NCBI GenBank assembly: GCA_022844225.1
Contig: JALHMC010000008.1
Span: forward strand, 53,667 to 117,666
DNA: 64,000 bases
Origin: Hyphomicrobiaceae bacterium
Lineage (GTDB): Bacteria; Pseudomonadota; Alphaproteobacteria; Rhizobiales; Hyphomicrobiaceae
Reading direction: 5' to 3'
A program made the position numbers and the translations under genes. Of this stretch, positions 18,615 to 27,733 are shown piece by piece. The notes under the pieces were generated by a model. The model was not told the DNA's origin. It did not search any database and saw only the letters and a list, made by a program, of their open reading frames with translations. Every line of letters begins with the position of its first letter. The stretch's first letter is position 1.

Positions 18615-18654
18615 CCCGCACGTACCGGCGATCGTGAGCCCCCAGGCGGACGGA

Positions 18655-19740
18655 TCAGATGATCTCGTCCTCGTCCATGACGGCCTCCGGCCCCGCGTCA
18701 ACCTCCATATCGTCTGCCGTCGGGTCGATCGGAGTGACGGCCCCACGCGCGAGCCGCGCACGGTCGTGCTCGTCGGCCCAGGCAATGTGGAACAGGGCAT
18801 CCCCCATGTTGACGATCGGGAGCGTCGTGGCGCCGACGATAATGCCCCGACGAGGGCTACGGACCTGGATTTCACTGCCCTCGTAAGGATTGGAGACGAC
18901 ACCGATCGGCTCGTTCTCGCTCACGGCGTTGCCGATCCGCTTCACCGAGCGAAAGACCCCCCCATCCGGCGCTCGGACCCACTTCGATGCATTGGCGAAG
19001 ACGGGTCGGCGTCCTGCGTCAGGCGTCGTGAGCTCGATGCCGTCGGGCAGCTCGAGCATGCCCGTCTTGAGCATCACCCCGGCAATACCATCGACGCCTG
19101 CCTTGATCGCAAACTCGTCGAAACGGAGGCCCTCGCCGCCCTCATAGACGAGAACGTCGACACCGCTTTCCCGGGCCGCTCGCCGCAACGAGCCCGCCCG
19201 CTCCGGGCTTTCGAGCACAACCGGAGCCCCGAAGGCCTCCGCTAATTCGCGGCAGCGGGGACGGCGCGCAAAGTCGGCGCGAATCTGAGGCAGGTTCACG
19301 CGGTGGACCGCGGCTGTGTGAAGGTCGATGCCGACTTGGCAACGACGAACCACCTCCTTCAAGAAGAGGTTCGCGAGACGCGCCGCCAGCGACCCGGTGC
19401 CCGAGCCCGGAAAAGAGCGATTGAGATCGCGTCGATCGGGTAGGTAGCGGGACCGACCGATGAAGCCATAGGCATTGACGACCGGGATGGCGAGCAAAGT
19501 CCCGGAGATATTGCCGGCTTGCAACGTTCTCAGCACACGACGAATGATCTCAACACCGTTCAGTTCATCGCCGTGGATGGCCGCCGAGATGAACATTGCC
19601 GGTCCGGGCCGCGGACCATGCAGGACATGCACGGGTAGCGTAACGGGGGTATGGTTTGATAGTTTTGACACATGTAGATCGACGAGCGCGCGCGATCCCG
19701 CGGGCACCTTATGGCCACCGATCTCGAAGTCACTACGCAC
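18655..19740 (-). CDS. Succinylglutamate desuccinylase/aspartoacylase family zinc hydrolase
   Basis: The protein has 361 aa from a GTG start. It is an M14-like carboxypeptidase-fold deacylase. Zinc ligands lie in FISAAIHGDELNGVEIIRRV (His, Glu) and in CQVGIDLHTAAVHRVNLPQ (His), and VLVYEGGEGLRFDEFA carries the catalytic-region Glu. Members remove acyl groups from amino acids or ectoine-type osmolytes. The C-terminal beta-domain (GGVFRSVKRIG, EIQVRSPRRGIIVG) is typical of the bacterial branch. It ends near the cupin gene, converging with it. The exact substrate is unknown. Confidence 0.88.
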   Translation of the reverse strand: MRSDFEIGGHKVPAGSRALVDLHVSKLSNHTPVTLPVHVLHGPRPGPAMFISAAIHGDELNGVEIIRRVLRTLQAGNISGTLLAIPVVNAYGFIGRSRYLPDRRDLNRSFPGSGTGSLAARLANLFLKEVVRRCQVGIDLHTAAVHRVNLPQIRADFARRPRCRELAEAFGAPVVLESPERAGSLRRAARESGVDVLVYEGGEGLRFDEFAIKAGVDGIAGVMLKTGMLELPDGIELTTPDAGRRPVFANASKWVRAPDGGVFRSVKRIGNAVSENEPIGVVSNPYEGSEIQVRSPRRGIIVGATTLPIVNMGDALFHIAWADEHDRARLARGAVTPIDPTADDMEVDAGPEAVMDEDEII

Positions 19741-20072
19741 TGGGTTGGCTTTCGGCGTGAGGTCTCAGGCCGTCTTATACCAGGGCGAGTGCCCCTGCGG
19801 CAGATCCCCAGGGGTCGCGGGGGCGAGGGCCCGCTCTCTACCCGGCCGGTCCGGGGGAGGGGGCCACTGGCGATCACGCCGATAGAGAGGCACAAAGCCG
19901 GTTGCGATGAGGGGCAGGCCGGCTCCGGTCTGATCTGCGTTTGCCGGTTGACACGGATCGGTGGGCTCCCCATAAACCCTGGCGACGCGCCGACCCGTTC
20001 GGACCGGTGCGCATCAGCGCATGAGCTGCTAGACTAATGTCTGTAGTGTCCGCCTGCGGGCGGTCGCGCGAT
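19741..20072. other. Intergenic stretch upstream of tRNA-Tyr, no gene seen
   Basis: This 332-nt stretch is GC-rich with many short G and C runs (about 19780-19870). Frames are open on both strands but none has a credible start with ribosome site or a recognisable product. The only supported element is the tRNA promoter at 19948-19976. Confidence 0.5.
19948..19976 (+). promoter_or_regulatory. Sigma-70-type promoter of tRNA-Tyr
   Basis: A perfect -35 box TTGACA (19948-19953) is followed after exactly 17 nt by CATAAA (19971-19976), which matches four of six -10 positions. Transcription would start near 19983, about 90 nt before the tRNA. Confidence 0.6.
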
Positions 20073-20157
20073 GGAGAGGTGCCCGAGTGGCTAAAGGGGA
20101 CGGACTGTAAATCCGTTGGCTTCGCCTACGTTGGTTCGAATCCAACCCTCTCCACCA
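20073..20157 (+). tRNA. tRNA-Tyr (anticodon GUA)
   Basis: The 85-nt cloverleaf has acceptor stem GGAGAGG (20073-20079) pairing with CCTCTCC (20147-20153). The anticodon stem ACGGA/TCCGT holds loop CTGTAAA with anticodon GTA at 20107-20109. A long variable arm follows, as expected for class II Tyr tRNAs, then TTCGAAT in the T loop. The discriminator A and CCA end are encoded. Confidence 0.97.
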
Positions 20158-20265
20158 ATGACTTGACGCCCGAGCCGCGACCTGATGATGGACATTCACA
20201 TCGTGCGACAGGCTAAGCCATGTTCAGGGCTTACGACGAACTCCGTCGAGGTTGCCGCATACCAA

Positions 20266-20628
20266 ATGCCGGCAGCCAGCTGTGCTCGCCGTTTGGCAGC
20301 CTTGGTAGCCGTGTTCGCCATAGCCTCCTGGCTGACCCTTCTATGGCTGCCGGGTGTGTCGCCGACCGCCGCAGATCCGACGAATGCGCCCTGTGCGTCT
20401 CAGGTGGCCTGCGCCGAATCGGGTTTGGCACTTCCTTCGATCGCGACGGTCGAGCGTTGGCGCGGCGCCAGCGATAGATCTGCCGAGCGGGATCAGGAAC
20501 CGGACGCTAGCCTCTCCTTCGATCCGGCACACATCTCCCGCCCAACGATTGCCGCGCGTTCCGATTTGCACCGCGCTCCCCGCTTCTCCGAGGTCATCTC
20601 CCCGAACAATCGCGGGCCGCCCGCCTAG
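20266..20628 (+). CDS. Hypothetical exported protein
   Basis: The protein has 120 aa from the ATG at 20266. Residues 8-27 (LAALVAVFAIASWLTLLWLP) form a signal peptide or anchor. The mature part is short, Ala/Ser/Arg-rich and without a recognised domain; two Cys lie close together (NAPCASQVACAES). Third-position GC is as high as in neighbouring genes, which favours a real gene, but there is no homology argument. An upstream in-frame ATG at 20185 is possible. Confidence 0.45.
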   Translation: MPAASCARRLAALVAVFAIASWLTLLWLPGVSPTAADPTNAPCASQVACAESGLALPSIATVERWRGASDRSAERDQEPDASLSFDPAHISRPTIAARSDLHRAPRFSEVISPNNRGPPA

Positions 20629-20720
20629 GACGTCCACTTCCCATTCTGGAATGAACGACCCAGCTTCGCGCCTCGCGGCGCAAAGCGCGCGCGGACGCGT
20701 AAACCCGGAGACAAAGACGG

Positions 20721-20861
20721 ATGCAATCCCAAGAGCCATCAGACCCCGCCGACGCAACCGCGCCTGCGACCGAGTATTCCAGCCGTAGCGGGGGGTATGT
20801 CCTCGCTCTGTTCGCTGCGATCCTCGTCATCGTCATTATCGCTGGCGCAATGCTGCATTGA
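20721..20861 (+). CDS. Small single-pass membrane protein (46 aa)
   Basis: The ATG at 20721 is preceded by GGAG at 8-10 nt spacing. The first half is hydrophilic (SQEPSDPADATAPATEY), followed by one TM helix (YVLALFAAILVIVIIAGAML) and a stop immediately after. This small-membrane-protein layout is common in alphaproteobacteria. A terminator-like hairpin starts 7 nt after the stop. Function unknown. Confidence 0.55.
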   Translation: MQSQEPSDPADATAPATEYSSRSGGYVLALFAAILVIVIIAGAMLH

Positions 20862-20867
20862 AAAGCA

Positions 20868-20900
20868 GACAGGTTCGGCGCGCCTCGTGTCGAACCTGTC
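20868..20900. terminator. Intrinsic terminator for hyuAB (minus) and probably the small ORF (plus)
   Basis: A perfect 10-bp stem, GACAGGTTCG (20868-20877) with CGAACCTGTC (20891-20900), encloses a 13-nt loop. Read on the minus strand, it starts just after the hyuB stop and is followed by TGCTTTTC, a usable U-tract. On the plus strand the run is weaker (CTTCAGACCTTTCC). Confidence 0.75.
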
Positions 20901-20902
20901 CT

Positions 20903-22582
20903 TCAGACCTTTCCGTCGGCGCGATCGCGTGCGACGGCTTCTGCGGCGCGAGCCTCAGGTGGGCCATAGCCGCCGCCGCCCGCCGTGGAAATGACGACAC
21001 GATCGCCCGGCGCGAGTCGCGTCACCGTCTTCGACGGAATGATTTCCTCGCGACCGTCGACTCGCGTGATCCAGGACCGGGCCAGAGCCCCCGGCATCCC
21101 CCCTTCCAGGCCGTCGGCGGCGATGAAGTGCCGTTCCCCTCGGTGGGAGTAGGAAACGGTGCCCGCAACGTCGTCCAGGATCTCGTACTCCTTGAGCTGG
21201 CCACGTCCCCCGCGATAGGCGCCGTCCCCTCCCGAGCCGGCAACCAGCTCCCACCGGTGCACCCGGATCGGTGCATCGAGTTCCATGGCTTCGACGGGAA
21301 GGTTCATGCAGTTGGTAGCATCGGTCTCGATGGCATCTACACCGTCGAAGCCATCTCCCGCGCCTGCGCCACCGGCGAGCAACTCGCCTGTGACGAACGG
21401 TGTCCCGTCGCTGCGTTGACCACCCCAGGCCATGACCAGTAGCTCACCCGAGTTGGGGGCCGGGACACGGTCCGGCGCAACGCCAGAGAGCGCTTTCAAC
21501 ATCGTATTGGTGATGCGCTTGATAGTGGCCGTACGGGCATTCACCGGAGCCGGCTCCCGAGGATTGACGATCGAGCCTTCCGGCAGTGTCAGCGTGATCG
21601 GACGAAAACAACCGCCGTTGCTCGGGATCGAGGGGTCGGTGACCGCGCGCACAGCGAAACATGCAGCGGCGAGACTTCCGGATGGCACGCAGTTGATCGG
21701 TCCTTTGACCTGCGAGCTGGACCCCGTCAGGTCGAAGTGAATGGTGCCGTCGGCGATCGTTGCCGCCACCTCGATACGAATGCGGCGGTCGAGGTCGATG
21801 CCATCATTGTCGAGAAAATCGACTGCACGATAAGTGCCGGGCGCCAGTCTGCGGAGCGCATCTCGGGTCATGACCTCGGCCCGATCGAGCAGGACCGAGA
21901 AGGACGTAAGCAACACATTGTCCCCGAACTTCTCGACCGCCTCTCGCAACCGCATCGCGGCAATTTTGCAGGCGGCGATCTGGGCGTGGAGATCACCCAT
22001 GAAAATGTCCGGAATGCGCACATTCTGGCGCAACACGGCTGTCAGCGTTTCGTCGAAGACCCCGGCACGGGCCCAGGCCACCGGCGGAATGCGGATGCCT
22101 TCCTGGAAAATCTCGGTCGAGTCCGTCGGTACCGAACCTGCCGTCTTGCCGCCGACGTCTTGGTGGTGGGTCATGGTGGCGGCGAGCGCGACCGGGCGTC
22201 CGCCTGCAAACACCGGCATCACGACGGCGAAATCGGGAAGATGCGTGCCGCCGCAATAGGGGTCGTTCAAAATGTAGATGTCGCCGTCGCGCATTTGCTC
22301 GACAGGGAATTTTGCGAGGATCGACCCGACCGCCGGGATGAGCGTGCCGAGGTGGATGGCGATGGCACACGCCTGCGCCAGCGTCGTCCCGTCGAGGGTG
22401 AAAAGGCTTGCCGAAGCATCGAGCCCCTCCTTGACGATCGGCGAACAAGACGACTTGAGGAGCGTCGCCTGCATCTCCTCTGCGATTTTGTCGAGACGGT
22501 GCCGAATGACCTCGAGCGTTATGGGATCGAAGCGCTCGGCGGCGAGGTCGATGCGGTGCGTGGTGCGATGAGAATCGATCAT
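20903..22582 (-). CDS. hyuB: Hydantoinase B/oxoprolinase subunit (N-methylhydantoinase B-like)
   Basis: The protein has 559 aa. The family signatures are DPITLEVIRHRLDKIAEEM at the N-terminus, DIYILNDPYCGGTHLPDF, ATMTHHQDVGGKTAGS, and the C-terminal Gly-rich RWELVAGSGGDGAYRGGRG and ISTAGGGGYGPP. With HyuA it forms an ATP-dependent amide-ring hydrolase acting on hydantoins, 5-oxoproline or related lactams. Some relatives are acetone or acetophenone carboxylase subunits. Its ATG overlaps the hyuA stop by 4 nt (ATGA). A terminator hairpin follows its stop. Confidence 0.92.
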   Translation of the reverse strand: MIDSHRTTHRIDLAAERFDPITLEVIRHRLDKIAEEMQATLLKSSCSPIVKEGLDASASLFTLDGTTLAQACAIAIHLGTLIPAVGSILAKFPVEQMRDGDIYILNDPYCGGTHLPDFAVVMPVFAGGRPVALAATMTHHQDVGGKTAGSVPTDSTEIFQEGIRIPPVAWARAGVFDETLTAVLRQNVRIPDIFMGDLHAQIAACKIAAMRLREAVEKFGDNVLLTSFSVLLDRAEVMTRDALRRLAPGTYRAVDFLDNDGIDLDRRIRIEVAATIADGTIHFDLTGSSSQVKGPINCVPSGSLAAACFAVRAVTDPSIPSNGGCFRPITLTLPEGSIVNPREPAPVNARTATIKRITNTMLKALSGVAPDRVPAPNSGELLVMAWGGQRSDGTPFVTGELLAGGAGAGDGFDGVDAIETDATNCMNLPVEAMELDAPIRVHRWELVAGSGGDGAYRGGRGQLKEYEILDDVAGTVSYSHRGERHFIAADGLEGGMPGALARSWITRVDGREEIIPSKTVTRLAPGDRVVISTAGGGGYGPPEARAAEAVARDRADGKV

Positions 22583-24663
22583 GGTGCGGTCCTCATGAGC
22601 AAGAGAGCGGCCCCGCCCGTGATCTCGGCTGTCCAGCCGGGCGGCACCGGCGTGGTGGAATCGGCCTGCTCGATGATGATCGGACCATGCAGCCGCTCGC
22701 GGACGCCGATCAAGGCGCGATCATGGATGGCGGCATCGATCCGGATACTCTCACCGGGGAAAAGAACGGCTCGCCGACCCTTGAGCGACCGGCCCATCTC
22801 CTCGGGCGGAATCTCGCCCATGGGATGGTGCGGACGATGTGCCCGGTGCACGACGCGCAGATTGACGATCTTGGCCTTGGAACCCGTCTTATGTCCGTTG
22901 AGCCTCTCGTGCGCCGCCTCGAAGGCGCGATAGAGATCGGCGAGCGGATCGCCGGAGCCGAGATCGATCGGCACCTCGATGTAGTGGCTCTGGCCGACAT
23001 AGCCGACGTCGGCGAGTGTCAGCCGCTCCCGGGCAAGCCCCTCGATGCGCTCAGCTTGCATCAGCGCCTCGGCACGGGCATCGAGCGCGGCAAAGGCCGA
23101 TGCCAGATCGGCGCGCTTTGCCTCGGCAAGTGGCGTGAGGAATGCGCCGGAAACCTCATGCTCGATTGGCGCGGCAAGAAGACCGGCCGCCGCCAGCACA
23201 CCCGGATAGCGTGGCACGAGAACACGGTCGATGCCGAGTTCCAAGGCCAGCGGCACGGCATGCAGACCACCGGCACCGCCCAACGGCACCAGCACGGACT
23301 CGCGGGGATCGTAGCCTCGGTTGATCGAGACGAGACGCATCCCGTCCGCCATGTGTGCATTGGCGATGCGATGAATACCCAGCGCGGCCTCCTCCACGCT
23401 CAGGCCGAGCGGTCGCGCCACCCGCTGTTCGATGGCCGCCCATGACAGGTCCGGATCGAGGCGCAGACTACCGCCTGCGAAAAAGGCCGGGTTGAGCAGA
23501 CCGAGTACGATCGAGGCGTCGGTGACGGTGGCGTCGGTTCCGCCGCGGCCGTAGCAGGCAGGCCCCGGATCAGCGCCCGCCGATTGCGGACCGACACGAA
23601 GCCCGCCCCCGGTGTCGATCCACGCGATTGATCCGCCACCAGCGCCGAGCGTCGTCACGTCGAGCATCGGCACACGCACCTGATAGCCAGCGATCTCGGC
23701 CTCCCCCTTCACGAGAACACGGCCGCGGTCGATCAAAGCGATGTCGCTCGAGGTGCCGCCCACGTCGACGGTGATGAGATTGTCGAGCCCTGCCTCTCGT
23801 CCAGCCGCTTGCCCACCGATGGCGCCGGCCGCAGGTCCCGAAAGAAAGAGGCGGACGGGTCGTTCTCGTGCCACCTCCCCGCCGGCAAGCCCCCCACGCG
23901 ACTGCATGATCTGCAACGGGACCGGCACGCCGACATTGCCGAGATCCCGGTCGAGATTTGCGAGATAGCGCGCAACGACAGGCTTCACGTAGGCATCGAA
24001 GGCGGTGACGACAGTGCGCTCGTACTCTCGGAAAACGGGATCAACGTCGCTTGAGATGGAGACAGGCACACCCGGCATGGCGGCCTCGATGGCCGCGCGA
24101 ACCCGGCGCTCGTGATCCGGGTTGAGGAACGAAAACAACAGCGCCACGGCGACCGCCTCCACACCTTCGGCCTTCAACTTGGTGATGGCAGCCTGCAGCG
24201 AAGCCTCGTCCAGTGGGACCAGGACTTGACCCTTGGCGTCGATCCGCTCTTGCACCTCGACACGGCGCGCGCCGGGAGCGAGCCAGCCGGGCGTCTCCGG
24301 CCGAAGATTCAGATCATACATTTGCCGCCGGATCTGACGGCCAATATCCAACACATCCCCGAAACCGCGCGTTGCAACAAGACCGACCCGTGCGCCCTTG
24401 CGCTCCAGGACGGCATTGGTCGCGATCGTGGTGCCGTGGGTAAAGGTGGTGATGGTCTCTGGGGCAATGGCGAAACGATCCTGCAGCATGGAGAGCGCCG
24501 CGAGGACGGCACGGCCCGGATCGTCGCGCGTGGTCGGTACCTTGAGGATGTGGGTGCCCGTTGCTGTCGAGCAGACGACGTCCGTGAAGGTCCCGCCGAT
24601 GTCGATGCCGATGCTGGCGCCGGGCCGGACCGTTTCCGCCTTCGATGTCCCATTGGCCGTCAT
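22579..24663 (-). CDS. hyuA: Hydantoinase A/oxoprolinase subunit (N-methylhydantoinase A-like)
   Basis: The protein has 694 aa from the ATG at 24663, which has GGAGG upstream; a GTG at 24690 is less likely. It is an ASKHA-type ATPase subunit: phosphate-1 loop GIDIGGTFTDVV near residue 17, NLITVDVGGTSSDIALID in the middle, then GAGGGSIAWID and the AGADPGPACYGRGG motif, and VPLGGAGGLHA near the end. It supplies ATP-dependent activation of the ring amide carbonyl for HyuB. No transporter, racemase or carbamoylase lies beside the pair, so the true substrate is open. Confidence 0.92.
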   Translation of the reverse strand: MTANGTSKAETVRPGASIGIDIGGTFTDVVCSTATGTHILKVPTTRDDPGRAVLAALSMLQDRFAIAPETITTFTHGTTIATNAVLERKGARVGLVATRGFGDVLDIGRQIRRQMYDLNLRPETPGWLAPGARRVEVQERIDAKGQVLVPLDEASLQAAITKLKAEGVEAVAVALLFSFLNPDHERRVRAAIEAAMPGVPVSISSDVDPVFREYERTVVTAFDAYVKPVVARYLANLDRDLGNVGVPVPLQIMQSRGGLAGGEVARERPVRLFLSGPAAGAIGGQAAGREAGLDNLITVDVGGTSSDIALIDRGRVLVKGEAEIAGYQVRVPMLDVTTLGAGGGSIAWIDTGGGLRVGPQSAGADPGPACYGRGGTDATVTDASIVLGLLNPAFFAGGSLRLDPDLSWAAIEQRVARPLGLSVEEAALGIHRIANAHMADGMRLVSINRGYDPRESVLVPLGGAGGLHAVPLALELGIDRVLVPRYPGVLAAAGLLAAPIEHEVSGAFLTPLAEAKRADLASAFAALDARAEALMQAERIEGLARERLTLADVGYVGQSHYIEVPIDLGSGDPLADLYRAFEAAHERLNGHKTGSKAKIVNLRVVHRAHRPHHPMGEIPPEEMGRSLKGRRAVLFPGESIRIDAAIHDRALIGVRERLHGPIIIEQADSTTPVPPGWTAEITGGAALLLMRTAP

Positions 24664-24824
24664 TCTTGGAAGACCTCCACTCGCAACCACGTTCGTGCGT
24701 GCAACTTACGTCGTGCGCCGAGGCACCACCGCCGATGCACTGAGCCAACCGAGTGGATGCCTTGGCAAGAGGGAACCACCCGACGACCGGCACGTTGGCC
24801 ATAAAATCAGCAGGAGAAGCCAAC

Positions 24825-25304
24825 ATGAAGAGCAGGTTTCTGATAGCGGTCGTGGCCTTGAGCTTGTCAGCGGGAGGCGCTTTGGCGCAATCCGGAGGGG
24901 GAGGCGGAGGCGCAAGCAGCGGTGCCGGCGGCGCGGCAGGTGGAGGGGCCGGAGCAAGTGGCTCCACCGCTGCTCCAGGAGGCTCGACAGCTACACCGGG
25001 AGCGACAGGGCGGAGCACGACGACCCAGCCCGGCGCCGGCATTCCCGCCGATTCAACCGGCACCAGACAACGCACCCTCACGGCGCCTGCGGATTCGCGA
25101 TCCGGAACGCTGACGACGCCCGGCGCACCGATCCTGGGATCGGACGGTGGCGTCACCGGCAGCACGAGTGGCGCGGCGACGGGACGAGGCACCGGGGCAT
25201 CGGGCGCGACCGTCGTGCCACCGACAGCGACCGAATGCTCACGTGGCTGGCATTCCGACTCTCGCTGGAGCCAAAGCGAGCTGTCGCAGCTTTGCGGTCG
25301 CTAA
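24825..25304 (+). CDS. Secreted Gly/Ala/Thr-rich low-complexity protein
   Basis: The protein has 159 aa from the ATG at 24825, with AGGAG just before. A clear signal peptide (SRFLIAVVALSLSAGGALAQ) ends near residue 22. The mature protein is a Gly, Ala, Ser, Thr and Pro-rich stretch, then a short C-terminal segment with two Cys (ECSRGWHSDSRWSQSELSQLCGR read in two parts), probably disulfide-linked. No family was assigned. It converges on the PBP1A gene with 12 nt between stops. Confidence 0.6.
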   Translation: MKSRFLIAVVALSLSAGGALAQSGGGGGGASSGAGGAAGGGAGASGSTAAPGGSTATPGATGRSTTTQPGAGIPADSTGTRQRTLTAPADSRSGTLTTPGAPILGSDGGVTGSTSGAATGRGTGASGATVVPPTATECSRGWHSDSRWSQSELSQLCGR

Positions 25305-25316
25305 TCAGAGAACGGC

Positions 25317-27656
25317 TTATCGGCTGCCGTTGATCCCGTCTCCAACGCGCCGCTCGCTACTCGAGTCAGTTGCTTTTCCGAGCGCTGCCCGAACCGCCTG
25401 CGGATCGAAGGTTCGGCTCTCGAGTGGCGAGTCGAGGGCTCTTGCGAACAACTCGGCGTCGATCGGTTCGGAGGGAAATCTTGGGCTGGCGGATGTTGAG
25501 CGGTCGGTCGCAACTGCTGAAGGTTTGGCTGCAGATACATTGCGCCTTTGGGGGACCGGCTCCAATCCATGAGGGATTGGACTCGGCGACGAGGCCGAGG
25601 CAGGCGTAACGGCGCCCGCCGTGCTCACCGTCGCCGGTGAGTGGGGAGCTGTCATAGCGGGCCCCCGGTTACGCTCGGTCGGCGTCGGAGCACGTGTCGG
25701 GTCGACAAGCCCGTCAATCGCCGGGAGCGATCTGGGAAGCAACGACGCATGGGCGGGTTCCATCACGTCGCGCCAGACGAGAGCCGGAAGACCTCCACCC
25801 GCCACCCGGTTCATCGGGCTTCCGTCATCGTTGCCGAACCAGACCCCCGCAACGAGGTGCGCGGTGTATCCGACGAACCAAGCATCACGGTAATCCTGTG
25901 TCGTACCGGTCTTTCCTGCGGCCTGATGCCGGGAGAATGCGGCTCTGCGACCCGTACCCGAGACGATGGTCGCATTCAGCATCGTATTGATCGCACCAAT
26001 CGTATCCGGTGCGACGAGCATTCGGGGCCGAGGTTCGTTTCGCTCGTAGAGCAGTTCACCTTCCATCGTACGGATGCGACGCACGATGTGAGTTTCGACA
26101 GCCAAGCCTCCTGCTGCGAGGGTGCCGAAGGCACCACACAATTCCAGCAAGCCCATTTCGGACGTACCAAGCGCCAACGATGCATCGGGCCGCAGTTCGG
26201 AGCGCACCCCGAGACGACGGGCAACGTTTACGACCTTCTCTGCACCGATTTCCTGTTGTAGGCGAACGGCGACCGTGTTGACGGAATGCGCAAGCGCTTG
26301 CGTCAGCGTGATCGGACCACGAAACCGGCCGTCCTCGTTGCGGGGGCTCCACTGCCCGATTTCGATCGGCGCATCGACGACGGGAGTATCGGGCCAGTAG
26401 CCGGATTCCGCTGCCGCGAGATACACGAACGGCTTGAACGCTGAGCCCGGCTGACGCCGTGCCTTGACCGCACGGTTAAACTGGCTTTCAGCGAACGAAC
26501 GGCCACCGACCAGGGCACGGATGCCGCCGCCGGTATCGATCACGACGACCGCAGCCTGACCGACTTTCGCGGCAGCACCGTCCTTGGCGATGGCTGCGGC
26601 GATGGTTGACTGAGCCCGGACCTGGACATCGGGGTCGATCGTCGTCTCAACGACGATCACGCGCTTCCCGACGCTGGCGAGCGGGGGCAACGAGTCGAGC
26701 ACGTAATCGATCGCGTACTCGAGCCCCGTCGGTCGCTTGCCGGCCTCGGGATCGGCGAACTGGACCGATTGGCGCAAGGCCGCCGCGGCTGACACCGGAC
26801 TGATCACCCGCGCAGATTCCATGGCCTGTATGACCACTCGGGCACGACCGCGGGCGTGTCCAGGATTGGCGAACGGCGAGTATTTCGAGGGAGCTTTCAA
26901 AAGCCCTGCGATGACGGCGGCCTCGGCGACTGTGACCGTTCGCGCTGATTTGTTGAAGAACCGCCGCGCCGCTGCCTCGACGCCATAGGCGCCGCCACCG
27001 AAGTAGACGCGGTTGAGATAGAGTTCCAGGATTTCGCGCTTCGTCAAACGCACTTCCAGCCAGATCGCCAGCACCATCTCCTCGACCTTGCGGCTGAGAG
27101 TGCGGTCGGTCGAAAGAAACAGGTTTTTTGCGAGCTGCTGAGTGAGCGTAGAGCCACCTTGCGCGGTGCGGCCCGCTCGAAGATTGGCCAGCGCAGCACG
27201 CGCTAGCCCGGACGGGTCCAACCCCCAATGCGTGTAGAAGCGCCGATCCTCGACGGCGATCACAGCGTCCACTAGGTGACGTGGAAGACGGTCTAGCGAG
27301 ACGAAATCGTTGAGTTCGCCTCGTTCGGCGATCACGGAGCCGTCGCGCGCCAGAATGCGCAGCGTCGGACCAGGCTCATTGACGGTGAGCGCCAGGGGAT
27401 CCGGAAATCGGATGGTATAGCGGATCAGTTGTAGTGAGATGGCGATCGTCGCAAGAACGCCAGCATAGAGCGGCATCAGCAATAGGACGCGAACGGGCCA
27501 CGGACGTCGTGCCAGCCACCCCTTGCGGGGGAGAGCCGCTATCACGCGGTCATTCTCGACGGCAGAAACGCCAACCTGCGGCGCATCACTCCCCACTTGT
27601 CTACTCCCGCACCTGCTTCGGGGCTGGGGCTGCACCGCCCGTTCTGCCCGATGCAT
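25317..27656 (-). CDS. Penicillin-binding protein 1A (glycosyltransferase + transpeptidase)
   Basis: The protein has 779 aa. A TM anchor lies near residues 55-80. The glycosyltransferase (GT51) motifs are AVEDRRFYTHWGLD, GGSTLTQQLAKNLFLS and KREILELYLNRVYFGGGAYGVE. The transpeptidase motifs are SAFKP (SxxK), SVN (SxN) and GKTGTTQDYRDAW (KTG). It is a class A enzyme that polymerises and cross-links peptidoglycan in the periplasm. The C-terminal tail of about 130 residues is Pro/Ala/Ser-rich and poorly structured. The N-terminal start is uncertain by up to about 40 residues because upstream sites are weak. Confidence 0.93.
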   Translation of the reverse strand: MHRAERAVQPQPRSRCGSRQVGSDAPQVGVSAVENDRVIAALPRKGWLARRPWPVRVLLLMPLYAGVLATIAISLQLIRYTIRFPDPLALTVNEPGPTLRILARDGSVIAERGELNDFVSLDRLPRHLVDAVIAVEDRRFYTHWGLDPSGLARAALANLRAGRTAQGGSTLTQQLAKNLFLSTDRTLSRKVEEMVLAIWLEVRLTKREILELYLNRVYFGGGAYGVEAAARRFFNKSARTVTVAEAAVIAGLLKAPSKYSPFANPGHARGRARVVIQAMESARVISPVSAAAALRQSVQFADPEAGKRPTGLEYAIDYVLDSLPPLASVGKRVIVVETTIDPDVQVRAQSTIAAAIAKDGAAAKVGQAAVVVIDTGGGIRALVGGRSFAESQFNRAVKARRQPGSAFKPFVYLAAAESGYWPDTPVVDAPIEIGQWSPRNEDGRFRGPITLTQALAHSVNTVAVRLQQEIGAEKVVNVARRLGVRSELRPDASLALGTSEMGLLELCGAFGTLAAGGLAVETHIVRRIRTMEGELLYERNEPRPRMLVAPDTIGAINTMLNATIVSGTGRRAAFSRHQAAGKTGTTQDYRDAWFVGYTAHLVAGVWFGNDDGSPMNRVAGGGLPALVWRDVMEPAHASLLPRSLPAIDGLVDPTRAPTPTERNRGPAMTAPHSPATVSTAGAVTPASASSPSPIPHGLEPVPQRRNVSAAKPSAVATDRSTSASPRFPSEPIDAELFARALDSPLESRTFDPQAVRAALGKATDSSSERRVGDGINGSR

Positions 27657-27672
27657 GGTACGAGGACACCTG

Positions 27673-27708
27673 TTAAGACCGGCTTAAGCATGCGCCCCGG
27701 ATATCCGG
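27673..27708. promoter_or_regulatory. Two inverted repeats upstream of the PBP1A gene
   Basis: TTAAG-ACCGG-CTTAA (27673-27687) and a 12-bp palindrome CCGGATATCCGG (27697-27708) sit within 55 nt upstream of the PBP1A start and just after the MFS gene end. They could be operator sites. There is no direct evidence for a regulator. Confidence 0.25.
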
Positions 27709-27733
27709 TACGTCAGCGGCCAACCAGTCAAGC

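Noticed and set aside
21737..22933. Long plus-strand open frame (about 398 codons) opposite hyuA/hyuB
   Set aside because: It is antisense to two well-recognised genes, spans their junction, and its translation has no family features; an artefact of GC-rich third positions.
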